Assembly (NCBI GenBank): GCA_964036195.1 | Contig: OZ038459.1 | Span: forward strand, 9,545,206 to 9,609,205 | Direction: 5' to 3' | Length of the DNA: 64,000 nucleotides | Source: Sphaerolaimus hirsutus | Taxonomy: Eukaryota; Nematoda; Chromadorea; Monhysterida; Sphaerolaimidae | In this document: one piece after another, positions 33,089 through 44,602 of the stretch | Position numbering within the stretch: the first letter of the stretch is position 1 | How the letters are laid out: each line of letters opens with the position of its first letter | Position numbers and translations under genes: made by a program | The notes under the pieces: generated by a model | What the model saw: only the letters and a program-made list of their open reading frames with translations | The model's database searches: none | Told to the model about the DNA's origin: nothing

Positions 33089-34025
33089 CCGCAAATCCTT
33101 GAATAAGACCCCCCTCGAATAACCCCCCCCCCCTTGAATAAGTTCCCCCTGCTGGCGGGGTGAGGAAAAAATAACTCCCCCTTGAATAACTCCCCCCTCT
33201 GAAATAACTCTCCCTCTGATGAAAAGGATACGATACAAAACTATAAAAGAATAGTAGCCTATGGCAGCGACAGCAGATAAATAATGTGTAAACTCGGCGG
33301 ACATGAAACGAATCAGCGATTCAGCCCTTCGTTGCCAATGACGAATGTTTTTTAATTCGAACTTGAATGGACGGATTCCATTCGGTTCACGATAAATTTG
33401 ATTCAATCCTACTTTTTATGCGATAACGATGTGAATTTGATAGACAAATCGTTATAGAAAGTCGGATTGTTAGGTCTTACGTAAGATCTTATTGTCGCAG
33501 TCCCGACAAATTCATTCAAAAAATTACGTATGAACTTACCGCTGTGTCCAAGTTACTGTTGCGTTTTATACGAACAAAGTAAAAGACGCATGATTTCCGT
33601 TTGCGTCAAAGATAATGACCGCAGAATGCAATTAAGTCAACACAAGTGTCAACTCGTGTGTGGGCTGCCATCAGCGACCAATTGCGGTCGCTTAATCGCA
33701 TTCCGTAGCCATTTTTGTTGACGCTGACGGAAATCCTGCGTCTTTCATACTTGGTAACATTCTCGCAAACGGTAACTTGGACGTGTGCCAACTAAGAATA
33801 TACGCAGTTGTACAAAAATTCCGTAGACCATTGACTTCTATAATGTCCGTCGAGTTTATGCAGTGTATACACATTGTTACACGAGGTTATATACTGCATC
33901 CATACAATGAATGAAGTCGAAGTTTCCTGATGAAATAATAACTCCCCCCCCCCTCGAATAGCCTCCCCCTCGAAAACTTCTGACGTGAAAATAACTCCCC
34001 TGGGGTCTTATTCGAGGATTTAGGG
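33089..34025. mobile_element. TA-flanked CCGCAAATCCTTG MITE with a long hairpin core
   Basis: The ends are TA-CCGCAAATCCTTGAATAAG and CGAGGATTTAGGG-TA. The core at 33,540-33,800 is an imperfect palindrome (CCAAGTTACTGTTGCG against AACGGTAACTTGG, with GACGCAGGATTTCCGTC-like arms). Frames called on both strands there are mirror images of one another. Confidence 0.75.
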
Positions 34026-34771
34026 TATGTATATTTAGTATAAGTATCTATAAATCTATATGCTTTAACAACTATGCACGCGTACTGGGTAAGTGTTTTA
34101 TGCAGGTAAGTATTTTATAAATATGGTTAAAAATCAAAGTATTTTCCCATTCATGTACTTTTGCAAAAGTTTGATACTTTTAACGACTCAGTATGCAATT
34201 ATACTGTGATGGCAATTCCTTTAATTTTGTATTAACTCGGCAGACTTTTTGCTATAGATTTTTTTAGCAAGGACTTTTCGACATAGATATTGATGATTGC
34301 AGTTGTTGCAAAAAAAGCTTTTAGGTAGACACAAATCTTACCCAGTGACGAAACATGTGGTGGTGACGCAGTGATTGTCACAGCTAGGTTTTTGCAATGT
34401 CACTGCCACAAAACGACATGTCATCGCGGTGATAATCACTGCCAGATTCATTGACGGTTCAGTAAGGAATTGCGTTTATCTACATCGGAGTATGTGTTAT
34501 TTCACAAAATGTCTGGCAAACTAATAGGCTCCCTTGACCAAGCCCCCTTGAATTAACACCTGTCAAAATTTGCTGCGAAAAAAATAACCCCCATGGGGGT
34601 ATTCCGAGGTAATACAGTAGGTAAAAACTTTTTTAGTGGGGTCACCGCCTCTAAAATACCTGTCACTCACTGTCACCGCCAGAAGTTTAGGACATTTTTT
34701 GTCTGTGATCTTACCCAATCAGAACAAATCCACTGGCTACCACCACGCGGGCGTCCAACTTGCGTTTGCAG
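34026..34771. other. Intron stretch with a MITE scrap
   Basis: About 34,505-34,617 is a worn TA-type fragment ending GAGGTAATACAG-TA. The rest shows no gene or repeat I can name. Confidence 0.4.
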
Positions 34772-34865
34772 CTCTGTGCGCAGTCAATCTAACCACCCCG
34801 ACATTCTGCAGGAATCCACTGTGGGTCAAATTTTGTGGACTGTATTTTCTGCAGCTGTTGCTCAT
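34772..34865 (+). CDS. Proposed exon just before exon A, gene copy 2
   Basis: The acceptor is TTGCGTTTGCAG and the donor CTCAT|GTGTAG. With two carried-in bases the frame reads LCAVNLTTPTFCRNPLWVKF then CGLYFLQLLL. It has an N-L-T sequon, three cysteines and a hydrophobic end. It leaves at phase 2, as exon A needs. There is no counterpart found in copy 1, so this is a moderate call. Confidence 0.5.
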
Positions 34866-34867
34866 GT

Positions 34868-35007
34868 GTAGCGATGGCAAAAGCACAAGTTACTTTTCCG
34901 AATCTCAGCATCAAGCACCAATGGCGCCAGAGCAACGTGGCAGCAAGCGCCAAGAGCGCCATAGCGTTTTTTCCTCTGGCGCTAGCGCCATGGTACATTT
35001 CCATCAT
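34868..35007. repeat. Short GGCGCC-type element
   Basis: TAGCGATGGCAAAAGC on the left and TTTCCATCATTACTA on the right, with CAAGCGCCAAGAGCGCC inside. Same family as 14415-14953. No target duplication is visible. It fills most of the intron before exon A. Confidence 0.5.
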
Positions 35008-35040
35008 TACTAGTGTGTTGTATAGATGTCGCATTCGCAG

Positions 35041-35235
35041 GTGCAATGTGCCACCAGATGACTTTGCTAGCCCGCTGTCAGATTGGCAGATGTACTTGAG
35101 CGCGACAGGCAGAACGCTTTTTGAACAGTGTCCACCAGATAATAAAGTATGCAGTCTTAGGACGCTGGCCAATTGCGAAAAGAGAGTTGTACATAACACT
35201 ACAGCCGATTGCGGAATATCTGGAGCAAAAATGGA
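35041..35235 (+). CDS. Cys-rich protein gene, copy 2, exon A
   Basis: The acceptor is CATTCGCAG and the donor GA|GTTGGT. It is 195 bp with the same phases as 5709-5903. The peptide includes CNVPPDDF, DWQMYLSATGRTLFEQCPP, an N-T-T sequon and DCGISGAKM. All five cysteines are kept. Third-position and conservative changes dominate alongside a block of radical changes around the sequon. This is strong evidence that both copies were under protein-level selection after duplication. Confidence 0.85.
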
Positions 35236-36699
35236 GTTGGTGCATTGTCTGCATTGGAATTATCAAATCTTCTATCTTTCATGCTATATTGCTGTAAAAA
35301 ATAGCATGCTGTGAATCAGTGCACATGGGGTTGACACACTGTTAACGACACCTCAAATAGTGCCACCACCAGTTGTTAAAAAAGTTTGAAAATAATGTAA
35401 CTGCAGTCATAGAGTTTTTGATGACTTCAAATACATGTTTTCTTGAAATACCCCTAGAGGGTTCAGGATCCAACCAAACAGGATATATTTTGACATATAC
35501 CATATATCTTCGAATTACCCACAGGGGTTTATGTATTCAGAGTGAAAATTTTTGAGGGGGATGTATTTCGAAGGAGTGGGGGCTAATTCGAGGGGGGTTT
35601 ATTATTTCGTCAGAAATTTTTGTAAAATTGATAGGAAAGAATACGCTTTTAGATACACAAACCAGTAATAAATGTGACCATTAAGTATATATTGGGACAT
35701 ATAACTCTAATAGTGCCGGGAGCATTGGGCTAAAAGCCAAAATGGCAGCAGCTACAAGTTGACTTGGGGAACTGACTATCGGAACCAATTTGACTTATTT
35801 ATGGCTTAAAATGATGGGAGAAACTGAAGATTCTGGTTTTGTGTTCACATCTGTAATGTCTAAATTGTGCACATGTTTTTTTATTAAGACACTAAAGCAC
35901 TTTTTTGAATGTGTTAACAAATCATATCTCAACCATTTCTCAGCCAATTATCACAAAAAAACTGTTAAAATGATCAGACTAACTTAGGGATTACATTTTT
36001 GTTCTCACATCATCGATATCTTCAATTAGATCTTCCATACAAGAAAATCAAGCAACCTCTTGTATGGTAGAATCATTATGAAAGTGCATTCAAATAATCT
36101 GACAATAAACACGATATCTCCAGGTTCTTCCGATCATTTTAACTGTTCAATGGCGAAAATCGGTTCATAAATGCTAAATATATGGCATTTTGAAGTTACA
36201 TCATCATGGAGTCATTTAAATGGTTGGGAGGCGGAATTCGCATCCTCTTTCAACTGCTATTCAAAAATTAGAGACAGAAATGTAGCCACAACTCATATGA
36301 GTGGGCTCAATACACTTGGGTAAAAACCAGTGGAGTCTGTGTGGACATTGTGTCTACCTAATGCCTGAAACAACTTTTATATGAGTTTAAGGAATACTAT
36401 ATGTTCAAAGTGCATTTCTTTCATAATTAGTAAGGCACTGTTTTGGACATGTGTTCTGCATTACACAAAATACAAACTGCCATTTACATTATCTTTACAC
36501 TTTCATCGGGAAGGGGTATTTCAAGGTGGGTTACATTTCCCCTAGTTTCTGGAGTGCATGTGGTTGAACCGAAGTCATGAAACCATGCAGTGCGCAACAG
36601 GTAAAAACCAGTGGGCATGCACATCATCTGGGATATAAGCCTGCCTGTTTTTGAAGTGAAATTTATCGACATAATTTTTTAAATACACGCAATCTGCAG
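35236..36699. other. Intron A-B of copy 2, repeat remnants
   Basis: About 35,500-35,630 and 36,490-36,560 are pieces of the CGAAATACCCC family without intact ends. The rest, including the AT-rich 35,820-36,300, shows no supported gene. Confidence 0.45.
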
Positions 36700-36861
36700 C
36701 AATTGCTTGAAAGATTGGCTTGTTGAATGTGCGCCATACCGCTTCAAGCCGTGGAAGGAATCGCTTGGATCGCTGCATGATGAATGCCCCATTCCCAAAG
36801 TGGATGCAGTCCAGCTGCAGGAATATTACACAATGCCATGTGCTCTGATCTATGCATCCAG
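36700..36861 (+). CDS. Cys-rich protein gene, copy 2, exon B
   Basis: The acceptor is AATCTGCAG and the donor AG|GTAAAC. It is 162 bp, equal to 6135-6296. The peptide includes CAPYRFKPWKESLGSL and EYYTMPCALIYASR, with four conserved cysteines. CAPYRFKPWKE is identical in both copies. Confidence 0.87.
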
Positions 36862-36909
36862 GTAAACAAAAACTGAAGAGATTCATTGCAAAAGTGCATA
36901 ATCCACATA

Positions 36910-37018
36910 CCGTATTTACTTCCCCCTGTTAGACACATGAGTAAAAAATTCCCCCTGTTAGACACGTGAGAAAAAAATAATCCCCCTTGAATAATCCCCC
37001 CACAAAAAAAACATACCA
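36910..37018. mobile_element. Very short CCGTATTTAC MITE
   Basis: The left end is TA-CCGTATTTACTTCC and the right end is near AACATACC, with CCCCCTGTTAGACACRTGAG repeated twice inside. Confidence 0.5.
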
Positions 37019-37103
37019 TCACCCATCTGAATAATGAACCAAAAAAATTCTACAATTTTTTCATCCAAATATTTCTTCTTTCTATGAAATTATTAAATTA
37101 TTA

Positions 37104-37532
37104 CCGTATTACCTCGAATTATCCCCCCTTGAATTAACCCCCCCTCGAATTAACCCCCCCTCAAAATGGGCTGGGGAAACAATAAACCCCCCCTCGAAAT
37201 ACCCCCCCTTCGGAATGATGTACGTCATGTACGTAATAAATACGTCATGTATGCAACGTACATGATGTATATTACTGTTAATTTGCATTGCAGCTACACA
37301 TAGACTATTTTGTGTAGCTATCTACGTTTTTATGTCCAAATATATCCTGTTGGGACACATTTATTACCTGTTTTGGGTATGCAAATGCCTACTATGTACT
37401 ACGATCCTTACGAAAATTTCTGACGAAATAATAAAACCCCCCCTCGAATAAACCCCCCCTCGAATTCACCACCCCCTCAAATTTTGCTGGCGAAATAATA
37501 AACCCCCATGGGGGTATTTTGAGGTAATACGG
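37104..37532. mobile_element. TA-flanked CCGTATTACCTCG MITE
   Basis: It has complete inverted ends and the interior words ATGTACGTAATAAATACG and TTTTGCTGGCGAAATAATAA. It lies in intron B-C of gene copy 2. Confidence 0.85.
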
Positions 37533-37649
37533 TAAATTCATCAAAAGATTTGATTCTTTGAATTCTGCGCACACTAGTGCTAGGAGACTAGTGCACTCCA
37601 GTATTCCACACTTTGCGGTCTGCCGAGTATACACAAAATTTGCCTGCAG

Positions 37650-37734
37650 ACTAAGGGAAGACCTTTGGAGTACATGGTTCACGCCATGGTTGCCGGATGT
37701 GGTTGGGCTGCGCTGCGAGCAAATCATATCATAC
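37650..37734 (+). CDS. Cys-rich protein gene, copy 2, exon C
   Basis: The acceptor is TTTGCCTGCAG and the donor TAC|GTAATC. It is 85 bp, equal to 6392-6476. The peptide reads LREDLWSTWFTPWLPDVVGL followed by RC. Similarity to copy 1 stops at the donor. Confidence 0.85.
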
Positions 37735-37790
37735 GTAATCTTTGGACAACGGTGCGTATTTAATTGCGTTGGAGCTTAAAATTTTATCAG

Positions 37791-37868
37791 CATGACAGTT
37801 CCCAACATTCACATGAACTTTATACACTGCATTTTTCGTGCTCGACCAGCAAATGTGAGGAGTCTCGG
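37791..37868 (+). CDS. Possible exon after C, gene copy 2
   Basis: The acceptor is TTTTATCAG, 56 bp after exon C, and the donor TCTCGG|GTAAGT is strong. At phase 0 it is open for 26 codons (HDSSQHSHELYTLHFSCSTS, then KCEESR). It leaves at phase 0, whereas exon D needs phase 2, so a further exon or a different model is required. Weak nucleotide similarity to 6,520-6,560 of copy 1 exists near its end. Confidence 0.4.
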
Positions 37869-38094
37869 GTAAGTTGCCCTTGAGTATACTGGAAATGATG
37901 ACAAACAAAAGTTTAAAATTTTTTTTTAGGTTTTTGAAGAAAAAAAATTCACCAATAGAAAGTACACTGAAAAACTGGAATTTTCTAATCTTACTGGTAT
38001 TTTTGGTTGAAAATGCTTATAAAATGCAGAAATACAATTCAAAACATCTTTTCAAAGCAGCAAAACAAGATTTGTGCTATGTGTCTGTGGTAAC

Positions 38095-40315
38095 CAGGGT
38101 TGGCAAAATCTCAGAAAAAAATAAAAATAAAATAAAAATAAAATGGAATATTCAAGAATAAAATAAAATAAAATGGAAAATTTAAGAATAAAAATAAAAA
38201 TTGTAAAAAAATTTGAATTTTTGTAAAATTTTTGTAAAATTGTATAAAAATTTGTATTTTTGTAAAATTGTATAAAAATTCATATTTTTTGTAAAATTTT
38301 GTCTCATTGCTTGAGTCTCTACCTGTTTATTCATGGATCTGGGGGCAGTCCCAAGCATTGCAAAGTGTCAAATGTCATGTAAAATGTCATGCAAAGTAGG
38401 GTTGGGAATTTCAAAATTTTCGGTTCCGGTTCTCGGTTCTCGGTTCTAAAAAATTTCGGTTTGGTTCTCGGTTCTCGGTTCCTCAAAATTTTCGGTTCCG
38501 GTTCTCGGTTCGGTTCTTAAGTTCGGTTCCGGTTCAGTTCTTTCGGTTCCAAATTGTCAAAAATTTCGGTTCCGGGTAATGAAAAAGTCGGGTGTCGGGT
38601 AATGAAAAAATCGGGAATAAGAAAATAATATGCGGAACAAAGGAAAAACAACATAATACAACCTCCCCCTACAATTTTGCCCCTGTAGTGGCGGAATGGT
38701 GTCATGGCGCTCGCGCCATTCATAGGCACCACGCCATGGCGCAATTGGCGTTGGCGTAGGTGCCCCAGACGGCCAAAACTTGGTGTGCATGTAAACCCAG
38801 TGTGCATGTAGACCCCTTGCTTCGGGGGCCAGGTACATATCCAGGATTTATGAGCATGGTGTATGTTTGTTTACTGAGCCTGCTGTATGGGGGGGGGATT
38901 CAGCCACCCACCCTAAAAGTTCACTTACATGGTGACGAAATGGCATCATGGCGCTGGCGCCATTGGCATTGGTGCCAAAAATCTCTGATATGTATGTTTA
39001 TACATGTACATAAAGAGAGACTGGCACCCCACTTGCTGTATTTTTTGAGAGAATTACTAGTACCCTTACCAATGTACTTCTAAAATATCAGTGTGATGGA
39101 AAAATGTGGGAAAATGGGCCTACATGCACACCAGGTTTACATGCGCACTGGCACAGACCCCCACAGACTGCTGTATATGTATTTGACATACATATACACA
39201 TTTTAGGTGGGATCGTGAACACATGAGGCTGCGCGACCTGTGAGATGAAATCACCGGTCGCGTGAAGCAAGAATTGCGCGCTTGCGCGCAAAATTTTTTG
39301 ACAAATGACCCTAAAATTGATGCCGGAAGTTACATTTCAATGCATATCCCTACTCTCACCCAGGAAGGGGGGAGGCGGCTGATTTTTTTATAAAATTTCG
39401 GTTCTTTCGGTTCTTTAGTTCGGTTCCGGGTCTAAGTGCTGGTTCTCGGTTCCGGTTCGGGTATTTTTTTCGGTTCCGGTTCTCAGTTCTCGGTTCCAAA
39501 ATTGTGCTCGGTTCTCGGTTCGGTTCGGTTCGGTTCGGTTCCCCAACCCTAATGCAAAGTGTCAATTGTCATGACAAATGTAAAGTAAAGTGTAAATTGT
39601 CATGACATGTAAAAATTAAAGGATCAATTGTCAAGCAAATTGTGTTCAAATCGCATGTTTTATTTCGAAATCTTATGTTTTGTATCCAAATTATGTTGTT
39701 GTTGACTACAAATCTTATGTGAACATTTGGATACAAATCCATAAGATTTGGATATAAAACATACATACTATGGATACAAAAACACAAGATTTGGATACAC
39801 AATTTACACTTTGCATGACATTTGTCATGACAATTGCCACTTTGCTTGAAATTTTACATGACACTTGACATTTTGCATGACAATTGATACTTTACTTTAC
39901 ATTTGTCATGACAATTGACACTTTCCATGACATTTTACAAATGTGCCCAGCACACTCCAGTAGTCCTTCTACTGAAAATACAAACCATTCTTATCAATAA
40001 TTGTAACTTTACACATGCAGCTAGCTCACAATACATACTGCATGCAAGGGAAGTAAGGGAAAAATTTGTCACAGGTTTTTCATGTATAGGTCTAATTATA
40101 ACATTTTTCTGGCCTTGCATGCATGTTTCAGATTTTTTGTAAAATTTTTGTACAATTTTTGTACAATTTTTGTAAAATGTGTCATTTTATTTTATTTATG
40201 AATTTTGGGAATAAAATAAAATAAAATAAAACAAGAATAAAATAAAAATAAAATAAAATTTTTATACAATTTTTATACAATTTTACTAAAATGAATTTTT
40301 ATAAAACCAACCCTG
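38095..40315. mobile_element. hAT-like element with AATAAAATAAAA arrays
   Basis: The ends CAGGGTTGGCAAAATC and ACCAACCCTG are flanked by perfect GTGGTAAC (38087-38094, 40316-40323). Sub-terminal arrays are AATAAAATAAAAAT and TTTTTGTAAAATT. TGTCATGACAAATG/GACACTTT words follow inward. The centre is occupied by a second hAT-like element (38397-39551). Confidence 0.88.
38397..39551. mobile_element. Nested hAT-like element with GGTTCCGGTTCTC arrays
   Basis: The ends TAGGGTTGGGAATTTC and GGTTCCCCAACCCTA are flanked by perfect ATGCAAAG (38389-38396, 39552-39559). Arrays of CGGTTCCGGTTCTCGG occur at both ends. The interior holds two GGCGCC patches (38,700-38,770, 38,945-38,975) and GTTTACATGCRCAC words. 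Confidence 0.9.
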
Positions 40316-40919
40316 GTGGTAACAGCTTGTAAAGCCAAAAACATAAAGATGTACTATTCAAAATTGACTAGAATAAATTGAAAATGCAATTATTAGTGGA
40401 AAAAAAATTCGAAAAGTACTCAAAAATCTAAAAATTCAAAAAACTAAGTTAAATTTTGTCTTGAAATTTGCCATCCTAACTGGAGCAAAAACACCTAGAT
40501 TAAATGCCGTATTTCCTTGAAATAACCCCCAGGGGGTGGATGTTTCAGGGTGAGAATTTCAAGGGGGGTTAAACAAGGGGGTGGGGGTAATTTGAGGGGC
40601 TTGTTATTGTTTGAAGTTCCAAGTACTGTTTTGTTGCTTATAACCTATGCAGATGTAGAAAAAAGCAACAATAAGCATCATGTATAAGAGTCTATAGACT
40701 TATAAAGGTATGTACCCTATGTCTCCGAGTATAATTCCCCCGCCCGATCATAGTGCCCGGGGTATTATACATTGCAAAAAGTTCCATGCATAGTGCCCTG
40801 GCACTACGGAATGCACATAAACTATTTGACAAACAAAGTGAATTACTAAGTCCCTCACGTGATTTTTCTCACACTATGGCCGGTTGCATAAAGATCACAG
40901 AACCTAAAAGTGGTGCGCG

Positions 40920-42867
40920 TAGGGTGTCAAAAAAATTTTTTTACGGAAAACGGAAAACGGAAAGGTAAATTTTTTTCACTTTACGGAAAACGGAAAACGG
41001 AAAGGTAAAAAAAAAAATTCTGCCGGAAAACAGAAAACGGAAAGGTAAAAAAATTTCACTCAGCGGAAAACGGAAAACGGAAAGGTAAAAAAAAATTGTC
41101 GGCCGGAAAACGGAAAACGGAAAAATGAAATGCCGGAAAACGGAAAACGGAAAGCAAAATTTTCACGGAAACGGAAAAAAATAAAGTGAAATTAGCACGG
41201 TAATATACAAATTTGCAGAAGGAAAACCTGCATGCAGGTTTGCCTGTTTGGCTTTGATTGTGGTAGCTGTACATTCTGCAACTATGGATCATGCCTGTAA
41301 CTTCACTTGTAGTTCAAGCTTAACTGAACCAACAAAAAATCATCAAAAAGTAGCCATAGTGGCCATAGGAAAGGAAACACTACAACAATTTCACAGTCTA
41401 GAAGCAGTGGGAATCACTGATGACCCCTATGCAATTGATGACAACATTGCATAGGAGATGATAATAAATAGCATAAAATTCAACAACAACAACAAACAAT
41501 ACTATATTGACTGGCCATATAAAGAGAGTATCAGTGACCTGCCCACGGGAAAAGCAGAAGCCTTGGTGCGGTTTCAATCACTGATAAGAAGATTCAACAA
41601 AGATCCAAACTTATTCGGACAATACCAGAAAGTTTTGGATGACCAACTAGAAAAGGGATCTGTGACGACAAAACAGACATCAAGGGGATTCATTACCTGC
41701 CACACCAGCCAGTAATCACACCGGGCAAATCGACATCATGCAGAATCGTTGTACGATGGGTCGGCAGGTAAGCCCAGTTTCAACGAGTGCCTTTTTAGAG
41801 GACCAATTACAACACCATTAGCACTGGGCCTACTCCTGAGGTTCAGGGCAGGCAATCTAGCATTAATTGCCGATATTGAAAAGGCATTTTTGCAAATCGG
41901 ATTGCATTGCACCAAGCTAGAGACTACACACGATTTTTCTGGCTGAAAGATGCCTCAAAACCAGTAACTGAAAATAACTTAATAGTACTTCATTTTAAAT
42001 GCGTACTGTTTGGACTTGTCTGCAGCCCAGCAATTTTGGGATTTAAATGTGACAATAAACAACATGAATGAATATGAAGAAAATGAAGGGGAAAGAAACC
42101 AGTTGGCGATGATAATAAACAACATTTATGTCGATAACTTCATCATGAGTGTCACAAATGAAGTTGAAGCTATGATGAATATTACAAAGTCAAAGCTTTA
42201 TTTAACCAATGTTCTATGAACATGAGGGAATGGCTGTCAAACTCCAGATCAGTCATGAATGAAATAGCAGAAAACGACAGGAGTCCAAAGGTGAATAAAA
42301 TTGTCGCAGTAATGGGCATGAAATAAAATCACCGAATGGACATGCTGGCAATATCAACACCAAAATTGCAAATTGACAGCATCACAACACCAACCAGACG
42401 AAACTTGAATAAATTATTGGTGTCAGCATATGACCCAATTGGGTTCACAGCACCTGTTTCACTGACCCTGAAATCCCAGTTGTCAATGCTGCTCCAAGAG
42501 ACAAAAACAACACAATGGGATGAGCCAATTGAAGATAAATACAGATTGGCAAAACAATGGAAAAATGCCAGAAAACTGAAAATTGAGCCAGAAAATGGAA
42601 AAATGGCCTGGTAAAACGGAAACGGAAAGGTAAAAATTTTTCAGCCGGAAAACGGAAAACTGGGCCGGAAAAACGGCAACGGAAAGGTAAAAAATTTTCA
42701 GCTGCCGGAAAACGGAAAACGGAAAGGTAAAAATTTTTCGGCTGCCGGAAAACGGAAAACGGAAAGGTAAAATTTTTTCGGCTGCCGGAAAACGGAAAAC
42801 GGAAAGGTAAAAAATTTTCCTGCGGAAAGGCGGAAACGGAAAACGGAAACGGAAATTTGACACCCTA
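40920..42867. mobile_element. hAT-like element carrying a BEL/Pao fragment
   Basis: The ends TAGGGTGTCAA and TTGACACCCTA are flanked by perfect GGTGCGCG (40912-40919, 42868-42875). GGAAAACGGAAAGGTAAA arrays lie on both sides. The left array leads into CCTGCATGCAGGTTTGCCTG, as in 13586-14053, then pol sequence starts at about 41,255. The array resumes at about 42,560. No LTRs and no internal target duplication were seen. Confidence 0.88.
41255..42555 (+). pseudogene. BEL/Pao retrotransposon pol fragment
   Basis: Recognisable BEL/Pao blocks appear in order: FHSLEAVGITDDP (end of the protease/linker), IDWPYKESISDLP, YLPHQPVITPGKST in a shifted frame, MYDGSAGKPSFNECLFRGP, LLLRFRAGNLALIADIEKAF (RT core), INNIYVDNFIMSV (catalytic box, Tyr-Val-Asp with the second Asp replaced by Asn), CSMNMREWLSNSR, SAYDPIGFTAPVSL. 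Several frameshifts and stops (for example the stop at 41452 and frame changes near 41,670 and 41,940) break it. Gag, integrase and LTRs are absent. It is an immobile fragment. Confidence 0.88.
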
Positions 42868-43265
42868 GGTGCGCGAGGGTGTGAGGCGCGCACCTGGTCA
42901 AGTGTATACCTTGGATAATATGTATTCGATACTCAATATGATAAAAAACGTATTCAATACATTAGGTACTTGAAACCCAAAGTGTTTGAAGAAAAAAAAC
43001 CCAAATTTGTAAAGTGCCCCGGGAATCATACTCGGAGAAATACAGTGAGTAGTACATACCCGGTTCTAATGTATCACAGACATTGTTTTTAACGTGTGTT
43101 TTGCATTAAACGATCACAAACCGCAGCTTTTGTCATTTACATTCTCTTTACACTCAATTTGGTATAGGGTATTTCAAGGGGGGGGGGGGGCTAATAAATT
43201 CATAGTGCCCATTTTGATGGGGGGTGGTATTTCGAGATGGGGGGTATCCAGTATCCAGTATCCAA

Positions 43266-43660
43266 ATGGGCCATATCCAGGGGTGAACGGGGGGGGGGGG
43301 GGCTGCAGCCCCCCCCCCTTCCCGGGGTGAGACCATAAAGTGACCGGATAATGAGACTTTTTCAACGTCATTGTAAAAAATTTTTGCGCGCAAGTGCACA
43401 TTTTTCACCAGACATAAGGTATTATCATCAGATTTGCTCCATGTGGCTGCAAATCATTATAAATACACTCAATGTTGTGCTTTTTGCTGTTTTTGCATGT
43501 ATATTTACATACATATACAGCGTTCCATGGCGCTGGCGCCAGTGCCATAGCGCCATTCCGCCACTCTGAAGCTAAAATTTTAAGGGGGGGGGGGGCTGAG
43601 CCCCCCCCATTCGCCGGCTTCTGTAAACAAGCAGCCCCCCACTCAAAAATCCTGGATGTA
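43266..43660. mobile_element. Relative of the GGGCCGTATCCAGG hAT-like MITE
   Basis: GGGCCATATCCAGG on the left and CCTGGATGTAAGG on the right, with G-run/CTGCAGCCCCCC, GACATAAGG, TATATTTACATACATATACA and a GGCGCC patch in the same order as in 24059-24514. No clean target duplication was identified. Confidence 0.7.
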
Positions 43661-43869
43661 AGGCTACAAACAGAAAGATGTATTCAAAATTCAGCAGAAT
43701 GATTTGAAAAGTGGAAATTTTTTGAAAAGTATTCAAAAAATCTGAAAATTCAAAAACTTAATTAAAGAATTCAAAAACTATTTTTCCTAAATCAAAATTG
43801 AAAAGTCATTTGAGAAAACTACACTTTTTTCAAGGGGTTTGCTACCATAACTGCAGCAAAATTTACATA

Positions 43870-44123
43870 CCGTATTTCCTCGAAATACCCCCAGGGAGTT
43901 TATTTTTTCTGAGTGAGAATTTTGAGAGAAAAACGTGAAAAATGCAACAATAACCACCATTTATAAGTTTTTACAGCCTTATATAAGGATGTAGATGGTA
44001 TAAACGATGTTCTAACGTAACAGTAAGTGTTTTGAACGTCTGTTATGCATTTCCCGGACCACAAATTCAAAACGCCCATTTTGAGCGGGGTATTTCGAGG
44101 GGGGATATTTCGAGGAAAAAAGG
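43870..44123. mobile_element. TA-flanked CCGTATTTCCTCG MITE, short subfamily
   Basis: The left end is complete and the right end reads CGAGGAAAAAAGG-TA. The interior contains AACAGTAAGTGTTTTGAACG, another uninterrupted form of the 45.5-kb target. Confidence 0.8.
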
Positions 44124-44490
44124 TACCTAGATTACTCACTAAAAAATCACATTTACTTATGCACTTATGGAGCAAGAAATTTAGACGAATTACAAACTTA
44201 GCAGTGTTTTCCTCCTCTGACCCATTGTAGTGAAAGTTCATTGTAGTGGTTGTAGCGAGGGTGTAAAACATATTTTTATGTAAAATGGTAAAGTGGAAAT
44301 AGAAAATGAAATGGAAGTTTGACACCTTAGTTGTAGTGCTGCAGCTGACTCATGGATGCCAGCCAGTCAGCAGCATACAAATTTGCAATCAGTTTGAATG
44401 AAATGCATGGCATTTTTGTTTGAACCAACTAAATATAAATATATTGTTTCAACCCATTTGACATTTCTCACATTTGTATCACATTCACAG

Positions 44491-44602
44491 CTGCACTGAG
44501 GAACAGGGTCGGGAAGGTAATCATAAGAGTTATCCAGCATCCGACATCCACTTGTACAACCAACAGCGAAATGTGTCCGCTGATAGGACTGGAGTTCCCC
44601 CG
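44491..44602 (+). CDS. Cys-rich protein gene, copy 2, exon D
   Basis: The acceptor is ACATTCACAG and the donor CCG|GTGTAT, 112 bp. The peptide starts CTEEQGREGNHKSYPASDIH and ends YNQQRNVSADRTGVPP. It enters at phase 1, so an exon leaving at phase 2 must lie between it and exon C. A weak candidate is GCTGCAG|CTGACTCATGG at about 44,343. Confidence 0.78.

Larger units (their letters stand above)
40715..43045. mobile_element. Nested CTCCGAGTATAATTCCCC element
   Basis: The ends are TA-CCCTATGTCTCCGAGTAT and ATACTCGGAGAAATACAG, near-inverted and of the CCGTATTTCTCC kind, with CCCGGGG just inside. It sits inside the outer MITE and is itself filled by the hAT-like element 40920-42867. Confidence 0.65.
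40506..43245. mobile_element. Outer CCGTATTTCC MITE, interrupted
   Basis: The left part is CCGTATTTCCTTGAAATAAC with the usual interior up to TATAAAGGTATG-TA. The interior resumes after 43,046 (TTTTAACGTGTGTTTTGC, ACTCAATTTGG) and ends in GGTATTTCGAG near 43,240. The gap in the middle is filled by the next element. Confidence 0.7.

Noticed and set aside
33530..33874. Overlapping 60-63 codon frames on opposite strands with similar peptides
   Set aside because: They are mirror translations of a palindromic MITE core.
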